Origin: Bacteroidota bacterium
GTDB lineage: Bacteria; Bacteroidota; Bacteroidia; Chitinophagales; Chitinophagaceae
Direction: 5' to 3'
NCBI GenBank assembly: GCA_023415275.1
Contig: JAEZLJ010000052.1
Span: 1 to 64,000, forward strand
DNA length: 64,000 nt
The notes under the pieces are model-generated. The model saw only the letters and a list, made by a program, of their open reading frames with translations, ran no database searches and was not told the DNA's origin. The translations under genes and the position numbers were made by a program. This document shows, one piece after another, positions 16,670-25,749 of the stretch (position 1 is the first letter of the stretch; the number at the start of each line of letters is the position of its first letter).

Positions 16670-16862
16670 GAATTTGATTTGTTCAAATCTAGTGATTCTT
16701 TCATCTTACCTACAAATTCATAAATGTTGTTTGGCCTTAATTTAATATCGCAAAAGTTTTACTTCCTGCATGGGTAGAATTAGATAAACTTAAATAAAAA
16801 CATTAGTTTCTTTTAATATCTAATAATCTTCATTACATTGGCCGCACCAAAACAATTGCCTT

Positions 16863-17903
16863 ATGAATGAAGCGGATGAACTTGAGATAGTTCCGGAACC
16901 CATTACATCACCCACTTGCCGCAACTGCGCAGCAGAGATACCCGCCATAGAAGAGAAAATTCCTTTATGTAATTCCTGTCGTTCCATGTTTATCCATTAT
17001 CCTATCCCTAAATGGATCAAGGCTTTTGGAGCAGGCATCTTACTGGTCCTGGCTTTTTCCCTTGCTTCCTTACCCGGGCAGATAAAGACCGGCATTCATT
17101 TACAAAAAGGAATTAAAGCAGCATCAGACCATCGCTATGCTACTGCCCAAAAAGAATTACAACAAGTAGTCAATAAAGAACCACATTACACCGAAGCACA
17201 ATGTCGCCTGCTGATCGCAGCCTTTTATAATGCAGACTTCGAAACTGTTTTTTCTAGTTATAAAAACCTGGAGAATGAAGAAATAAAGGATAAAGAGCTC
17301 TTCCAGGATGTAACCCAGGTACTCACGCATATGGGAACCCTTGTACCTACTGATTCGTTTTCATTGATGTTAGATAACAAACACCAGGCACTTACTCAAT
17401 CGGACTATCAGGATTATTTCGCCCGCAATGCCCACGATGCCTATGCTATGACCAGGTATGCAAGCCTATTATATGATCAAAAGAATTTTGCCGGCACTGA
17501 CAGTATATTAAACATCGTATTAAAGGATAATCCTTCTCATTACTCAGCGCTTGCCATGAAAATTCCTTTGAAACGTGATGAACAGCAGTTTGACTCCTCC
17601 TATTATTTTATAAACCAGCTCCTGGCTTTGAATAAGGAGGACAACTTTGCTATGGCTAGTAAAGCAAGAACGTTGTTAAAGCAACATAAGGATAATGAAG
17701 CTTTTGAAGCTGCCCGTCAAAGCCTTGACCTTAGCCCCGCTTCATCTTATGGACTGGCAACTATGGCACTTATTTATCATTACAGGAACGACATTCCAAA
17801 ACGGGATGCACTAATGACAAGGGCCAAAAAAGACAGTTCGTTAATGGAATCATTTGACTATGTAAGTAATATCGTTTCCGGAAAAGAAAAATTCAGAGAC
17901 TAA
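16863..17903 (+). CDS. Zinc-ribbon membrane protein with TPR-like domain
   Basis: 346 residues. Two C-x-x-C pairs (C-R-N-C-A-A-E-I-P and C-N-S-C-R-S) near residues 19-39 form a zinc ribbon. A single membrane helix follows at about 58-75 (F-G-A-G-I-L-L-V-L-A-F-S-L-A). The rest is alpha-helical and TPR-like (A-T-A-Q-K-E-L-Q-Q-V-V-N-K-E-P-H-Y-T-E-A). Topology would place the ribbon inside and the TPR scaffold outside the inner membrane. The HExxH protease gene begins 12 bases after the stop, so the two are probably co-transcribed partners. Function not recognised. Confidence 0.8.
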   Translation: MNEADELEIVPEPITSPTCRNCAAEIPAIEEKIPLCNSCRSMFIHYPIPKWIKAFGAGILLVLAFSLASLPGQIKTGIHLQKGIKAASDHRYATAQKELQQVVNKEPHYTEAQCRLLIAAFYNADFETVFSSYKNLENEEIKDKELFQDVTQVLTHMGTLVPTDSFSLMLDNKHQALTQSDYQDYFARNAHDAYAMTRYASLLYDQKNFAGTDSILNIVLKDNPSHYSALAMKIPLKRDEQQFDSSYYFINQLLALNKEDNFAMASKARTLLKQHKDNEAFEAARQSLDLSPASSYGLATMALIYHYRNDIPKRDALMTRAKKDSSLMESFDYVSNIVSGKEKFRD

Positions 17904-17915
17904 TAAACCTATTCT

Positions 17916-18446
17916 ATGTTTATCCCAGGCATTCTAATCACCATTGTCACCTTCCCGGGTGTTATAGTTCACGAATTGGCTCACCAGGTATTTTGCCGCC
18001 TCTATAAAATACCTGTATTTGAAGTAGTTTATTTCCAGGCAAAGAACCCTGCTGGGTATGTGTTGCATGAAGAACCCGCCAAAAAATGGCAATCTTTAAT
18101 GATTGGTATTGGTCCTTTCATTGTGAATACATTATTAGGTGCTTTAATAGCTCTTCCCGCTGCTCTTCCTGTAATGGAATTTAAAAGTGGTGGGCCGCTT
18201 GACTATTTACTGCTTTACCTGGGAGTATCTATAGCCATGCATGCGTTCCCTAGTGTTGGCGATGCCCAATCTATCTGGAATAGTTTGAAGGAAGAGGGAA
18301 CACCATTATGGGTTAAGATTGTGGCCTATCCAATAGTTGGCCTCATTTACCTGGGAGCCCTTGGTTCCTTTTTCTGGCTTGACCTTATTTATGGTATTGG
18401 TGTAGTTGTAGGACTACCTCATTTGATTATTGGTTGGGTGGGGTAA
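17916..18446 (+). CDS. Small integral-membrane metalloprotease-like protein (HExxH)
   Basis: 176 residues with about four hydrophobic segments. H-E-L-A-H at 19-23 lies within the first membrane helix, the zinc-site arrangement of site-2 (M50-type) intramembrane proteases. A later H-A-F-P-S-V-G-D-A (about 110-118) supplies a candidate third ligand aspartate, in the place of the N-x-x-P...D-G motif. It is shorter than standard RseP/SpoIVFB enzymes and lacks a PDZ domain. It is downstream of the zinc-ribbon/TPR membrane protein, which may be its regulator or substrate. Catalytic activity is inferred only. Confidence 0.78.
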   Translation: MFIPGILITIVTFPGVIVHELAHQVFCRLYKIPVFEVVYFQAKNPAGYVLHEEPAKKWQSLMIGIGPFIVNTLLGALIALPAALPVMEFKSGGPLDYLLLYLGVSIAMHAFPSVGDAQSIWNSLKEEGTPLWVKIVAYPIVGLIYLGALGSFFWLDLIYGIGVVVGLPHLIIGWVG

Positions 18447-18679
18447 GACAATGAATTCAATTGAGTAATTTAAAAGTTGGAATAACCAAAACATACTGGA
18501 CTTCGGAGGGTTAGCATTTATTATTTAACAACTGATAAACTTCCAACTGAGTGATAATTATAGTTTTAGTTAGATCATTAAGAGTCATCAAATAAAGGTA
18601 AAAGGTGAAACCTAAATCAACCACTATGGTTATAAGAACACTTATCTAATAAGTTTAAAACTTAGATTGTCCAAACAAG

Positions 18680-18706
18680 AAAGGGCAATCTCCCGATCGC
18701 CCTTTA
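18680..18706. terminator. Bidirectional terminator between convergent genes
   Basis: AAAGGGCAATC, loop TCCC, GATCGCCCTTT forms a 10-pair stem with one bulge, flanked by A-rich and T-rich sides. It lies between the protease-like gene (plus) and the NTF2-like gene (minus). The other ~230 bases of this gap show no gene. Confidence 0.75.
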
Positions 18707-18725
18707 CATATACTTTCATTTACCC

Positions 18726-19256
18726 CTAATTCTTCTTCTCCGCCACATCCTTCGCCGCCATCTGGTGGAACATGGCCACCTTGCCCTGCTTGTTAAAGAA
18801 CCAAACCTCGTTCAGGTGCGTGGTCATGGTAGTTCCGTCTTTATTGGTATCTGTTTCCTCACCCCAGATAGTAACTACCTCGTGCTCCGGATCGTCCGGT
18901 GTTTTCAGCGTAGTGCAGGCCATGATCTTACTGGAAACAGAGGAGAAACCATTGCGGTAATCCTTGATCATTTTGGCAAAATTATCCTTCCCCTTCACCA
19001 TGGAGCCATCGGGGAAAGTGGCAACAATATCGTCTGCCATCATATCGGCAATATTGTCCATGGTGTTATTATCATAATCTTTCCAAACCTGCATCACCTT
19101 TTGGGCATACATCATGTTGCCGATAGAAATGTTCTTCACAGGCCCTTTATAAGGTTGGTCCATACTATTGCTGGTTTGCACCGGTTTGGTGTTTTGTGCC
19201 TGGCAAACCATAAAAGAAAATAAGCCGGTAGTGCATAATAGAAGTAATCGTTTCAT
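18726..19256 (-). CDS. Secreted NTF2-like (SnoaL-type) protein
   Basis: 176 residues with a signal peptide to about residue 20 (M-V-C-Q-A-Q). The NTF2-like fold is suggested by M-Q-V-W-K-D-Y-D-N-N-T-M-D-N-I-A-D-M-M-A-D-D-I-V and the closing strand V-W-F-F-N-K-Q-G-K-V-A-M-F-H-Q-M-A-A. It is a different branch from the protein at 16232-16669. Likely periplasmic; substrate unknown. Confidence 0.85.
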   Translation of the reverse strand: MKRLLLLCTTGLFSFMVCQAQNTKPVQTSNSMDQPYKGPVKNISIGNMMYAQKVMQVWKDYDNNTMDNIADMMADDIVATFPDGSMVKGKDNFAKMIKDYRNGFSSVSSKIMACTTLKTPDDPEHEVVTIWGEETDTNKDGTTMTTHLNEVWFFNKQGKVAMFHQMAAKDVAEKKN

Positions 19257-19516
19257 TGCTGTAGAGTTTATGGTGAATGAATGAGTGCCGGTAATTACTG
19301 GATCGTAGGGGGCGAAGTAAGCGATCTATAGGGGGAGACTATTAAGGTACAAAGAATTTTATTAGCTTCTATAACTTTTGCTGTTACTTAATATTGCTTG
19401 TGAGATGATAAAGGAGATAATTAATTTAATAGTGATAATTGAGTCCAAATGCTATATAAGTGAGACTTAGGATTAGTATTTATTTAACTTTTACAACAAA
19501 TAACTAACTAACTACT

Positions 19517-20065
19517 GTGCTCTTTAGGATTTTTCCGTTTTTACTCTTCCTAGTTCTCTTTTATTCCTCAACAATATTTTCTCAATCACCCTTGTGTGAA
19601 ACTATTACTTTTCAAAAAACCTATGGAAATATAACCAGGATGAAGTAGCACAGGATATTGTAGAAACATGCGATCAGGGTTTTATCATGGGAGAAAGCCC
19701 ACTGCCAACAGTGAACTTTTACTGATGAAAATCGATCGAAAGAGAGACATTGTTTGGGTACATCAAATTGGAGAATCTGGTGCAATTAGAGGAAACATCA
19801 AAAGAATTATCCGGCTCAGATAAGTAAATTACATCGCTTTATGACTTGCTTACTAATGGGATAATCAGGATACCTGGATAATAAATGCGATGAAAATGGT
19901 AATATTATTTGGAACAAAGAAATTACTTACCCTACAGAAATTGGTGCCAATCCGCGAAGTATCTGTGAAACTTCAGATGGTGGTTTAGCGATCTGCGCAT
20001 CATATGCTCCTTATACCAATGCTATGCTTAGGCTCTTGATCATTTCAATCTTATTAGCCAAATAA
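19517..20065 (+). pseudogene. Decayed gene for a secreted DGG-repeat protein
   Basis: Conceptual fragments in shifting frames read as one protein family. A GTG-started signal peptide (V-L-F-R-I-F-P-F-L-L-F-L) runs to T-F-Q-K-T-Y-G-N. It is followed in other frames by E-T-C-D-Q-G-F-I-M-G-E-S, L-L-M-K-I-D-R-K-R-D-I-V-W, D-E-N-G-N-I-I-W-N-K-E-I and E-T-S-D-G-G-L-A-I-C. The K-T-Y-G...D-G-G...K-I-D...G-N-I-x-W order is the repeat of Bacteroidota secreted beta-propeller-like proteins. At least two frameshifts and several stops break it, and the C-terminus is missing. The 19257-19516 stretch before it holds nothing recognisable. Confidence 0.7.
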
Positions 20066-20068
20066 TTC

Positions 20069-21199
20069 TTATTGCTGGGAACTTTTTATTATTTGCATAT
20101 CTGTATATACGTAATCGTTCGAAAGTGGTATAGAATCAATAATTTTATAGTTTTCTGGATTGAAAACCATTAACGCCCTAGTTGATTCATTAAAGTACCA
20201 CCTTAACTTGTAAAGCTTATCATCAACTAAAGCAATCTTCCAGTTTGAAAATTTGTTTTCTTCTGAAATCCTCTTTTGCTCCACGCCTGTCTTACAATCT
20301 AAGCTTACAACGAATTTATTATTAGCAATATCTGACACATCAAAATATAAATTCCCTTTATATAAATATGGCCTTTCAAGTGTAAATAGAGAAATAGGAT
20401 TCCCCCATTCCCAATTAGTAGTTCCTTTTCCTATATCAAATGCAAACATTTCTCTTGGTAGGTCTTTTGTAGTGACATAAACTACATTATCTTTTATGAT
20501 GTATTCTGAATATTCCCTATCAGTTTTTTGCCATTTTATACTACCTGTTTTTGCATTAATAGCTATAAAGGAACTTACACCATTGATTATACACAAAGTA
20601 GAATCTGATATAGTCATGCTTTTTATAGGGTTAATTCCTGTTTGAATTTCCCATAAAATATTCCTTGTTTTTAAATCAAAGGCTTTTAAAGTATAATAAG
20701 CAAAAGAATTACTTGATACCAAATATAAAATACTGTCTTTGTACAATGGAGGAATTGGAACAACCTGATTTACATAAGTAGGATCCATTAATAAGGCACC
20801 ATTTTTCGAATCAATTTCCAGAAACTGGCCAGAACTAGTACTATATAGAATATTATTATTAAAAGTTGGGAGAGAAACTAGAGTGCCATAAGCAGCCCAT
20901 TTTAAGCTACCATTTGTAATATCTACTACGTTGATTCCCCCATCTCCAACATAATATAAATCTCCTTGGTGGTAGATTGGATCTGAGTAAAAATGTCCTT
21001 GTTTTTCCCACCTTAATGATCCATCTGGATTAAGTACTGTTAAATTCTGGGTAGTGCTTAAACTTGCTAATACAATTGCCTTTACGCTGTCAGGTATAGA
21101 TTGGTTGTTTGGGTCGAGTGTAGATTTCTCTAAATCCTTTTTCTGGCAACTAAAAAGTAAAATAGAAAAGAATATGATAAGTATTTGAAAAGCTTTCAT
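20069..21199 (-). CDS. PQQ-like beta-propeller lipoprotein
   Basis: 376 residues. The lipobox cysteine is at about residue 18 (L-F-S-C-Q-K-K). The body carries repeated blades of the PQQ/outer-membrane-assembly type: L-N-P-D-G-S-L-R-W-E, V-V-D-I-T-N-G-S-L-K-W, F-D-L-K-T-R-N-I-L-W-E, I-N-A-K-T-G-S-I-K-W-Q and F-D-I-G-K-G-T-T-N-W-E-W. About six to seven blades fit the length. There are no quinoprotein catalytic residues, so a structural or binding role at the envelope is more likely than dehydrogenase activity. Lower GC than the sugar locus. Confidence 0.88.
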   Translation of the reverse strand: MKAFQILIIFFSILLFSCQKKDLEKSTLDPNNQSIPDSVKAIVLASLSTTQNLTVLNPDGSLRWEKQGHFYSDPIYHQGDLYYVGDGGINVVDITNGSLKWAAYGTLVSLPTFNNNILYSTSSGQFLEIDSKNGALLMDPTYVNQVVPIPPLYKDSILYLVSSNSFAYYTLKAFDLKTRNILWEIQTGINPIKSMTISDSTLCIINGVSSFIAINAKTGSIKWQKTDREYSEYIIKDNVVYVTTKDLPREMFAFDIGKGTTNWEWGNPISLFTLERPYLYKGNLYFDVSDIANNKFVVSLDCKTGVEQKRISEENKFSNWKIALVDDKLYKLRWYFNESTRALMVFNPENYKIIDSIPLSNDYVYTDMQIIKSSQQ

Positions 21200-21383
21200 G
21201 GGGTTAAAATAGAATAGTAATAAAGGGCTAATTTATTGTAAATATTCAAAACCTCTAAATATGAGGATTTTTATATGAACCTTGGTAATATATGGTTCAA
21301 AAGCTTGTAGAAAAGTTTTTGAACTTAATAAGATAATATACTCTAGTCGCGATAGCCTAAAAATTTATCACTCTTTAAAAACG

Positions 21384-21410
21384 AAAAGGCAATCTTTCGA
21401 TTGCCCTTTC
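21384..21410. terminator. Hairpin, probable terminator
   Basis: AAAAGGCAATC, loop TTTC, GATTGCCCTTT gives a 9-10 pair stem with A- and T-rich flanks. It closely resembles the stem at 18680-18706, so the same short palindrome is used twice in 3 kb. It lies upstream of the PQQ-like gene's start and about 100 bases beyond the 21.5 kb fragment. Confidence 0.6.
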
Positions 21411-21505
21411 TTACAGTTATAAATACGTAAGTACCTATAACTGCTTGATTGTTCAATAAACTAATAAACTAATAAAAATGAATTGAACAACTTGTACTAT
21501 TATAA

Positions 21506-21667
21506 TTACAATTGTTGTGCCATTCTGTATTTGTCCAGCTTCATTATTTTTTTAAGCCCAGGTTGATACCACTCATCCACAAATGCCCGGGGCTTTAAGT
21601 AAATCAGGCTGTTAAAATACCCTTTAGATGAGGCGCCGGTTGCCCAGTCACCTCCCCAATACATGGC
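21506..21667 (-). pseudogene. Short open frame, possible C-terminal gene fragment
   Basis: A 53-residue open frame from an ATG (M-Y-W-G-G-D-W-A-T-G-A-S-S) to a stop at 21506. Its protein-like composition includes Y-L-K-P-R-A-F-V-D-E-W-Y-Q-P-G-L. No start signal is evident, and the frame runs open upstream into the oppositely oriented YtxH-like gene. It may be the leftover C-terminus of a lost gene, or may not be coding. Unrecognised. Confidence 0.25.
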
Positions 21668-21701
21668 ACCAGGATTGCATGAGTTCAGCAAAACATTTAT
21701 T

Positions 21702-21893
21702 ATGTCAAAGATCTTAATAGGAGCCCTTGTTTGCGCAGCAGTAGCTGGCGTAGTGTATTATGTATATAACAACCAGGAAGAAGTGGAAGAACAACTTGGT
21801 TCATTGAAAGACAAGGCCGCAGATGCATTGGGTAAGGCTAAAAAGCAATTCTCCAAACAAGCAGATGACGCTCAGGCCTGGGCCCAGAGCTAA
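21702..21893 (+). CDS. Small YtxH-like single-pass membrane protein
   Basis: 63 residues from the ATG that starts M-S-K-I-L-I-G-A. One membrane helix covers residues 3-20, followed by a charged amphipathic helix rich in K, E and A (L-G-S-L-K-D-K-A-A-D-A-L-G-K-A). This is the architecture of YtxH/CsbD-like general-stress proteins. Typically inner-membrane anchored; function unknown. A terminator follows the gene. Confidence 0.7.
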   Translation: MSKILIGALVCAAVAGVVYYVYNNQEEVEEQLGSLKDKAADALGKAKKQFSKQADDAQAWAQS

Positions 21894-21941
21894 TAAAACC
21901 CAGATTGTTTAACACAACAAGTAATTGTTTGAAAAACACCC

Positions 21942-21979
21942 AATAAAAAAAGACTTACATCCGTAAGCCTTTTTTTATT
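21942..21979. terminator. Intrinsic terminator after the YtxH-like gene
   Basis: AATAAAAAAAGACTTAC, loop ATCC, GTAAGCCTTTTTTTATT forms a stem continued by paired A/T tracts. It suits termination in both directions, between the plus-strand small gene and the minus-strand gene at 22111. Confidence 0.8.
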
Positions 21980-22110
21980 GCTATGAGTTGACTTGTTGAT
22001 AATTGATAAGTTGACAGGATAGGGAAACCTTAAGGGTTTGTATTATGGCAGCATTCTTATCAAACTACTCTCACCTTGTCAACCTTTCAACCAGTCAACT
22101 TTTCAACCAC

Positions 22111-22746
22111 TTATTCCTTCGTTACATAAAAATTAAACTTCCGCTTCACCTTCTTAGGCTGCCCGCTGCCATCCAGCACTGGTGCAAATGCCGGTGGACT
22201 ATCAGCCAGCCTTTGCTTCACCTGCTCCTGCAAAAAGGCATTGTCCGGCGATACGGTCACATTATTCAGTGTTACCTGCCCATCAGCGCCGATCTCGTAA
22301 TCGGCCAGTACATAATAGGTCTCTTTCTTCACTTTCTTATTACTCAGCACTTCGCCCTTCAACGTGCCTAACAGGTTATCAGTATATTCCTTCCAGATCT
22401 TACTATTGCTTTTTACAGGCGCTGCTGCCACTGCAGGAGCTGCCTCTTCAGTAGCCGCGGAATCATTAGCCTGCACAGGGGTGGTTTCACTACCCTGTAC
22501 CACTGCCACAGCACTGTCTGTACCAGTTACCGCCTTATGCAAAGAATCTCCCGGGATCACGGCCACCACGGTCTTCTCCGGTGCCTTTCTTTCACCTGTA
22601 TCTAGTTTACTTTTCAGATCATCGGTCCTGCGCACCACCGTGTTGCTATCATTTTTGAGCTTACCACTGTACAACAGGTCCTTCAGCGACTGCGCCCTGG
22701 CTGTCACGCTGAAGATGACCAACAAAAACAAGATGCCCTTTTTCAT
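22111..22746 (-). CDS. Secreted protein with TonB-like C-terminal domain
   Basis: 211 residues. Signal peptide to about residue 18 (T-A-R-A-Q). The middle (60-120) is a low-complexity A/V/P/T linker. The last ~90 residues (Y-Y-V-L-A-D-Y-E-I-G-A-D-G-Q-V-T-L-N-N-V-T-V, then R-K-F-N-F-Y-V) match the TonB C-terminal pattern of a beta-hairpin after G-x-V. It lacks the N-terminal transmembrane anchor of a true TonB, having a cleavable peptide instead, so it is not a standard energy transducer. Confidence 0.75.
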   Translation of the reverse strand: MKKGILFLLVIFSVTARAQSLKDLLYSGKLKNDSNTVVRRTDDLKSKLDTGERKAPEKTVVAVIPGDSLHKAVTGTDSAVAVVQGSETTPVQANDSAATEEAAPAVAAAPVKSNSKIWKEYTDNLLGTLKGEVLSNKKVKKETYYVLADYEIGADGQVTLNNVTVSPDNAFLQEQVKQRLADSPPAFAPVLDGSGQPKKVKRKFNFYVTKE

Positions 22747-22931
22747 AGATGCCTTTATTTAAGTGTATATATTACAACGAAAGTTAAGACCTAAAGTTGT
22801 TAGGAACATCATAAGAATAATCGCCCTCTCCTTTAGCAGCCTTATAACGACCGCCTCCCCTGTTACTCAAAATTTACTAATTTCACAATCCTCTTAGCCC
22901 CTTCCAGCATTTGAACCATACTGTACATACC

Positions 22932-24590
22932 ATGAATACCCCTTACCCATTTTTAAAGGACAGCGGTGAAACAGGCGCATTGATCCTGCAGCACAACTGG
23001 AGCCAAACGCCCCTGGGAACTTTCGATCAATGGCCTCCTGCCCTCCGCATCACCCTGGGCATCCTGTTGCATTCCGCATTTCCCATGTTCCTGTTCTGGG
23101 GTAATGATCTGACCTGCTTTTACAACGATGCTTTCCGTCCCAGCCTGGGCATCAATGGCAAGCATCCCGCCATAGGCAAACCTGGCAGGGAAGTATGGTC
23201 CGATATCTGGGAATTCATTGGCCCCCTCATCCAGCAGGTGCTATCCACCGGTCAGCCTGTATATTTCGAGAACCAGCTGGTGCCTTTTTATCGCAATGGC
23301 CGCATGGAGGATATCTACTGGACCTTTAGCTACAGCCCGGTGTACATGGACGATGGGCATATCAACGGGGTATTTGTTACCTGTACCGAGACCACCTCTC
23401 ATGTCAATGACCTCAAAAAGATCGAGGACATCGTGGAGCAACGCACCAGTGAATTGAAGGAAGCCCATGAAGCCTTGCTCCGCTCCAATAATTACCTGCA
23501 GCAGCTGATCAACCTGTCCAAAGAACCGATGCAGGTGCTGGTGCCCGAACGTGAAAATGGCCAGATCACGGACTTTAGGTTTAAGGTGACTAACCAGGCC
23601 TATGCCAACTATGCCCAATCCAGCCCGGAAGACTTGCAAAACCGCAAGGTGGGCGATGTATTCCCCGGCTATTTTGAAACATCCAGTTTTATAAACGTGG
23701 TCAAGGTATATGAAAAAGGCCTTCCTGAATCGTGGGACATCCATTACACCGCCGACGGACTGGACCTCTACAACCATATGAGTGCTGTAAGACTGGGAGA
23801 TGAGGTGGTGGTTCATTTTACCGACTTCACGCGCCTGCAAAACCTGCAGCTGGAACTGCTGCATAAAATAAAAGAGCTGGAACGCTCCAATGAACAATTG
23901 GAAGAATTTGCACACGTGGCCTCTCATGACCTGAAGGAGCCTATCCGCAAGGTGCAGTTCTTTATTACCCGGTTGAAGAACGAGATGCTGCCCAAGCTCA
24001 GTGAGCAGGAGCTGCAATTATTCACCCGTATTGAATCGGCCAATATCCGTATGGGTTTGCTGGTTGACGACCTGCTCACCTATTCCCAGCTAAGGACCAT
24101 TCCAGGTGAAAAAGAACCTGTGGACCTTGACGCGCTCCTGCGCCAGATCCTTGACGACCTGGTGCTGGAAGTGCAGGAGAAGCATGCCACTGTAAAGCTC
24201 ATGTCCCTCCCCGTGGTACAGGGTTACCGGCGGCAGCTGCAGCAATTGTTTCAGAACCTGCTGTCCAATGGCCTCAAATACACCAACCGTGACCAGCCGG
24301 TAGCAATAGACGTATCCTGCGACAGGATACAGGAAAACGGCCAGGATTATTACCAGGTAACGGTAAAGGATAATGGTATTGGTTTTGAGCAGGAGTATGC
24401 CGAAAAGATATTCCAGCTCTTCACCCGCCTTCACGGCAAGCAGGAATATGCTGGCACCGGGATCGGTCTCTCCATAGTAAAAAAAGTGGTGGAGAATCAC
24501 CAGGGTAAGATCAGGGCGGAAAGTACGCCAGGCAAAGGATCAGCGTTTTTTGTATTACTACCGGTTGAGGAAGGCAAAAGTCAAAAGTAA
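22932..24590 (+). CDS. Soluble PAS-domain sensor histidine kinase
   Basis: 552 residues from the ATG (a TTG seven codons upstream gives the longest frame). No membrane helices. Two PAS-like domains are visible: about 25-165 (L-F-W-G-N-D-L-T-C-F-Y-N-D-A-F) and about 190-305. A coiled coil connects to the HisKA box A-S-H-D-L-K-E-P-I-R-K, followed by N (Q-N-L-L-S-N-G-L-K-Y), G1 (D-N-G-I-G-F) and G2 (G-T-G-I-G-L-S-I-V) boxes. It has no receiver domain and no neighbouring regulator, so its partner is elsewhere. Cytosolic sensor; signal unknown. Confidence 0.93.
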   Translation: MNTPYPFLKDSGETGALILQHNWSQTPLGTFDQWPPALRITLGILLHSAFPMFLFWGNDLTCFYNDAFRPSLGINGKHPAIGKPGREVWSDIWEFIGPLIQQVLSTGQPVYFENQLVPFYRNGRMEDIYWTFSYSPVYMDDGHINGVFVTCTETTSHVNDLKKIEDIVEQRTSELKEAHEALLRSNNYLQQLINLSKEPMQVLVPERENGQITDFRFKVTNQAYANYAQSSPEDLQNRKVGDVFPGYFETSSFINVVKVYEKGLPESWDIHYTADGLDLYNHMSAVRLGDEVVVHFTDFTRLQNLQLELLHKIKELERSNEQLEEFAHVASHDLKEPIRKVQFFITRLKNEMLPKLSEQELQLFTRIESANIRMGLLVDDLLTYSQLRTIPGEKEPVDLDALLRQILDDLVLEVQEKHATVKLMSLPVVQGYRRQLQQLFQNLLSNGLKYTNRDQPVAIDVSCDRIQENGQDYYQVTVKDNGIGFEQEYAEKIFQLFTRLHGKQEYAGTGIGLSIVKKVVENHQGKIRAESTPGKGSAFFVLLPVEEGKSQK

Positions 24591-24721
24591 AAATTGGGGA
24601 GAGAGGGAATGAAAAATGGAAAAGGTAAAATGGAAAAGGTGAAGGTGGATGGTCGTCTATTGTTGCGTTTATTGAGTTTCCAACTCCAATACTGAATACC
24701 ATAAATAATACTCTATCCCTG

Positions 24722-24874
24722 TCATCCTGACGAAGGAAGGATCTTTGCTAACCATTAAAAGGCCATGGTTTTATTTAGGTCTGTTGGACCTAAATGTTTA
24801 TATGCAAAACAGTTTTTACAACAACTGAAAAGCCGTTCTATTGCAGTCCAAAGATCCCTCCTTCGTCGGGAGAC
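24722..24874. repeat. MITE-like inverted repeat pair
   Basis: GTCATCCTGACGAAGGAAGG (continuing ATCTTT) at 24722-24747 is mirrored by AAAGATCCCTCCTTCGTCGG (continuing GAGAC) at 24850-24874, about 22 of 26 positions matching. The ~100 bases between have no meaningful frame. The 502-base gap (24591-25092) otherwise holds only AT-rich sequence. Confidence 0.65.
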
Positions 24875-25092
24875 AGCAACCATACTTTACTCTATTCAGT
24901 TAGTCTCTATTCGAAGACTTTTGTTATAGTAATCATCGCAATAGAAATCCATTACACTATAAAGTACGCTCCCACCTAAGACATCAATAGCCAATTAACC
25001 ATTAACAATTGACAATATTAACGGCCATTGCAATAATTAATACTCTTCAACCTAAAGAACTACAAACTACAAATCACAAATTACAAACTGTT

Positions 25093-25695
25093 TCATGCTG
25101 CATGCTTAAGCAGGAATAATGGTACCTGGTAATTAGGCGGGAATTCCCCTTCGAACCTGATGGTCCACTCATAATCATCCATATAAAGCGCTAAGAACTC
25201 TAGTTCTTCTTCTGATAAGGGTTTAGATACCTTAATATCAATCCTGTTCTTTATCTTCTTTACCTTCTCAGGCTTTGGTTCACTGAGCCTGGTCTCCAAC
25301 TCCACTTCAAAGGAGGATAATAGAAGTTCAAACTGCTGGCGGGAAAGGGATATACGTTTTTGCTCTTCCAGGAAGTTGAATAAAGCTGTCAATACCTCTT
25401 TCTTTTCCATACCCTGCTTTAAGCATATCAGCGATAGTGTCCTTACCTGTTTAAACAAATGCGTATACCTTCTTTTTACAGGTACAAAACGGTAGATAAT
25501 GGAAGACATAATATTACCCACTTTAAACCTTTCTGCACTTCTCCTGCTTCCTTCAAAGGCAGGATCATTCCAGAAGCGTTTGGTGTCCACTCCGGGCAAT
25601 AGCCTGGTTAAATACCCATCTAGTTCACTATAATAAAAGTTCACATTGTCATCTACTGTGCCCACTGCCTTTATATGTCCTACTTGCTTTGCCAT
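25093..25695 (-). CDS. Conserved hypothetical protein of Bacteroidota type
   Basis: 200 residues, no signal peptide. The N-terminus G-H-I-K-A-V-G-T-V-D-D-N-V-N-F-Y-Y and R-F-W-N-D-P-A-F-E-G-S-R-R-S-A-E-R-F look like a conserved family found in this phylum, whose function I do not know. The rest is helical and charged (K-P-E-K-V-K-K-I-K-N-R). It is isolated between repeats, with no operon partner. Confidence 0.7.
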   Translation of the reverse strand: MAKQVGHIKAVGTVDDNVNFYYSELDGYLTRLLPGVDTKRFWNDPAFEGSRRSAERFKVGNIMSSIIYRFVPVKRRYTHLFKQVRTLSLICLKQGMEKKEVLTALFNFLEEQKRISLSRQQFELLLSSFEVELETRLSEPKPEKVKKIKNRIDIKVSKPLSEEELEFLALYMDDYEWTIRFEGEFPPNYQVPLFLLKHAA

Positions 25696-25749
25696 ATGAT
25701 ATTGGTTTTAATTGCCTGCAATATGATTTAATCTATTTGCTCAATCAAA

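Noticed and set aside
18726..19256. Considered whether the two NTF2-like proteins (16.2 and 18.7 kb) are polymorphic toxin or immunity proteins
   Set aside because: Both have export signals and plain NTF2-like folds, with no toxin gene, Rhs core or immunity arrangement next to them.
23241..24017. 258-codon minus-strand open frame
   Set aside because: Antisense to the PAS histidine kinase; shadow of its coding bias.
24794..24979. 61-codon plus-strand frame between the inverted repeats
   Set aside because: It overlaps one arm of the MITE-like element and has low-complexity composition, so it is not considered a gene.
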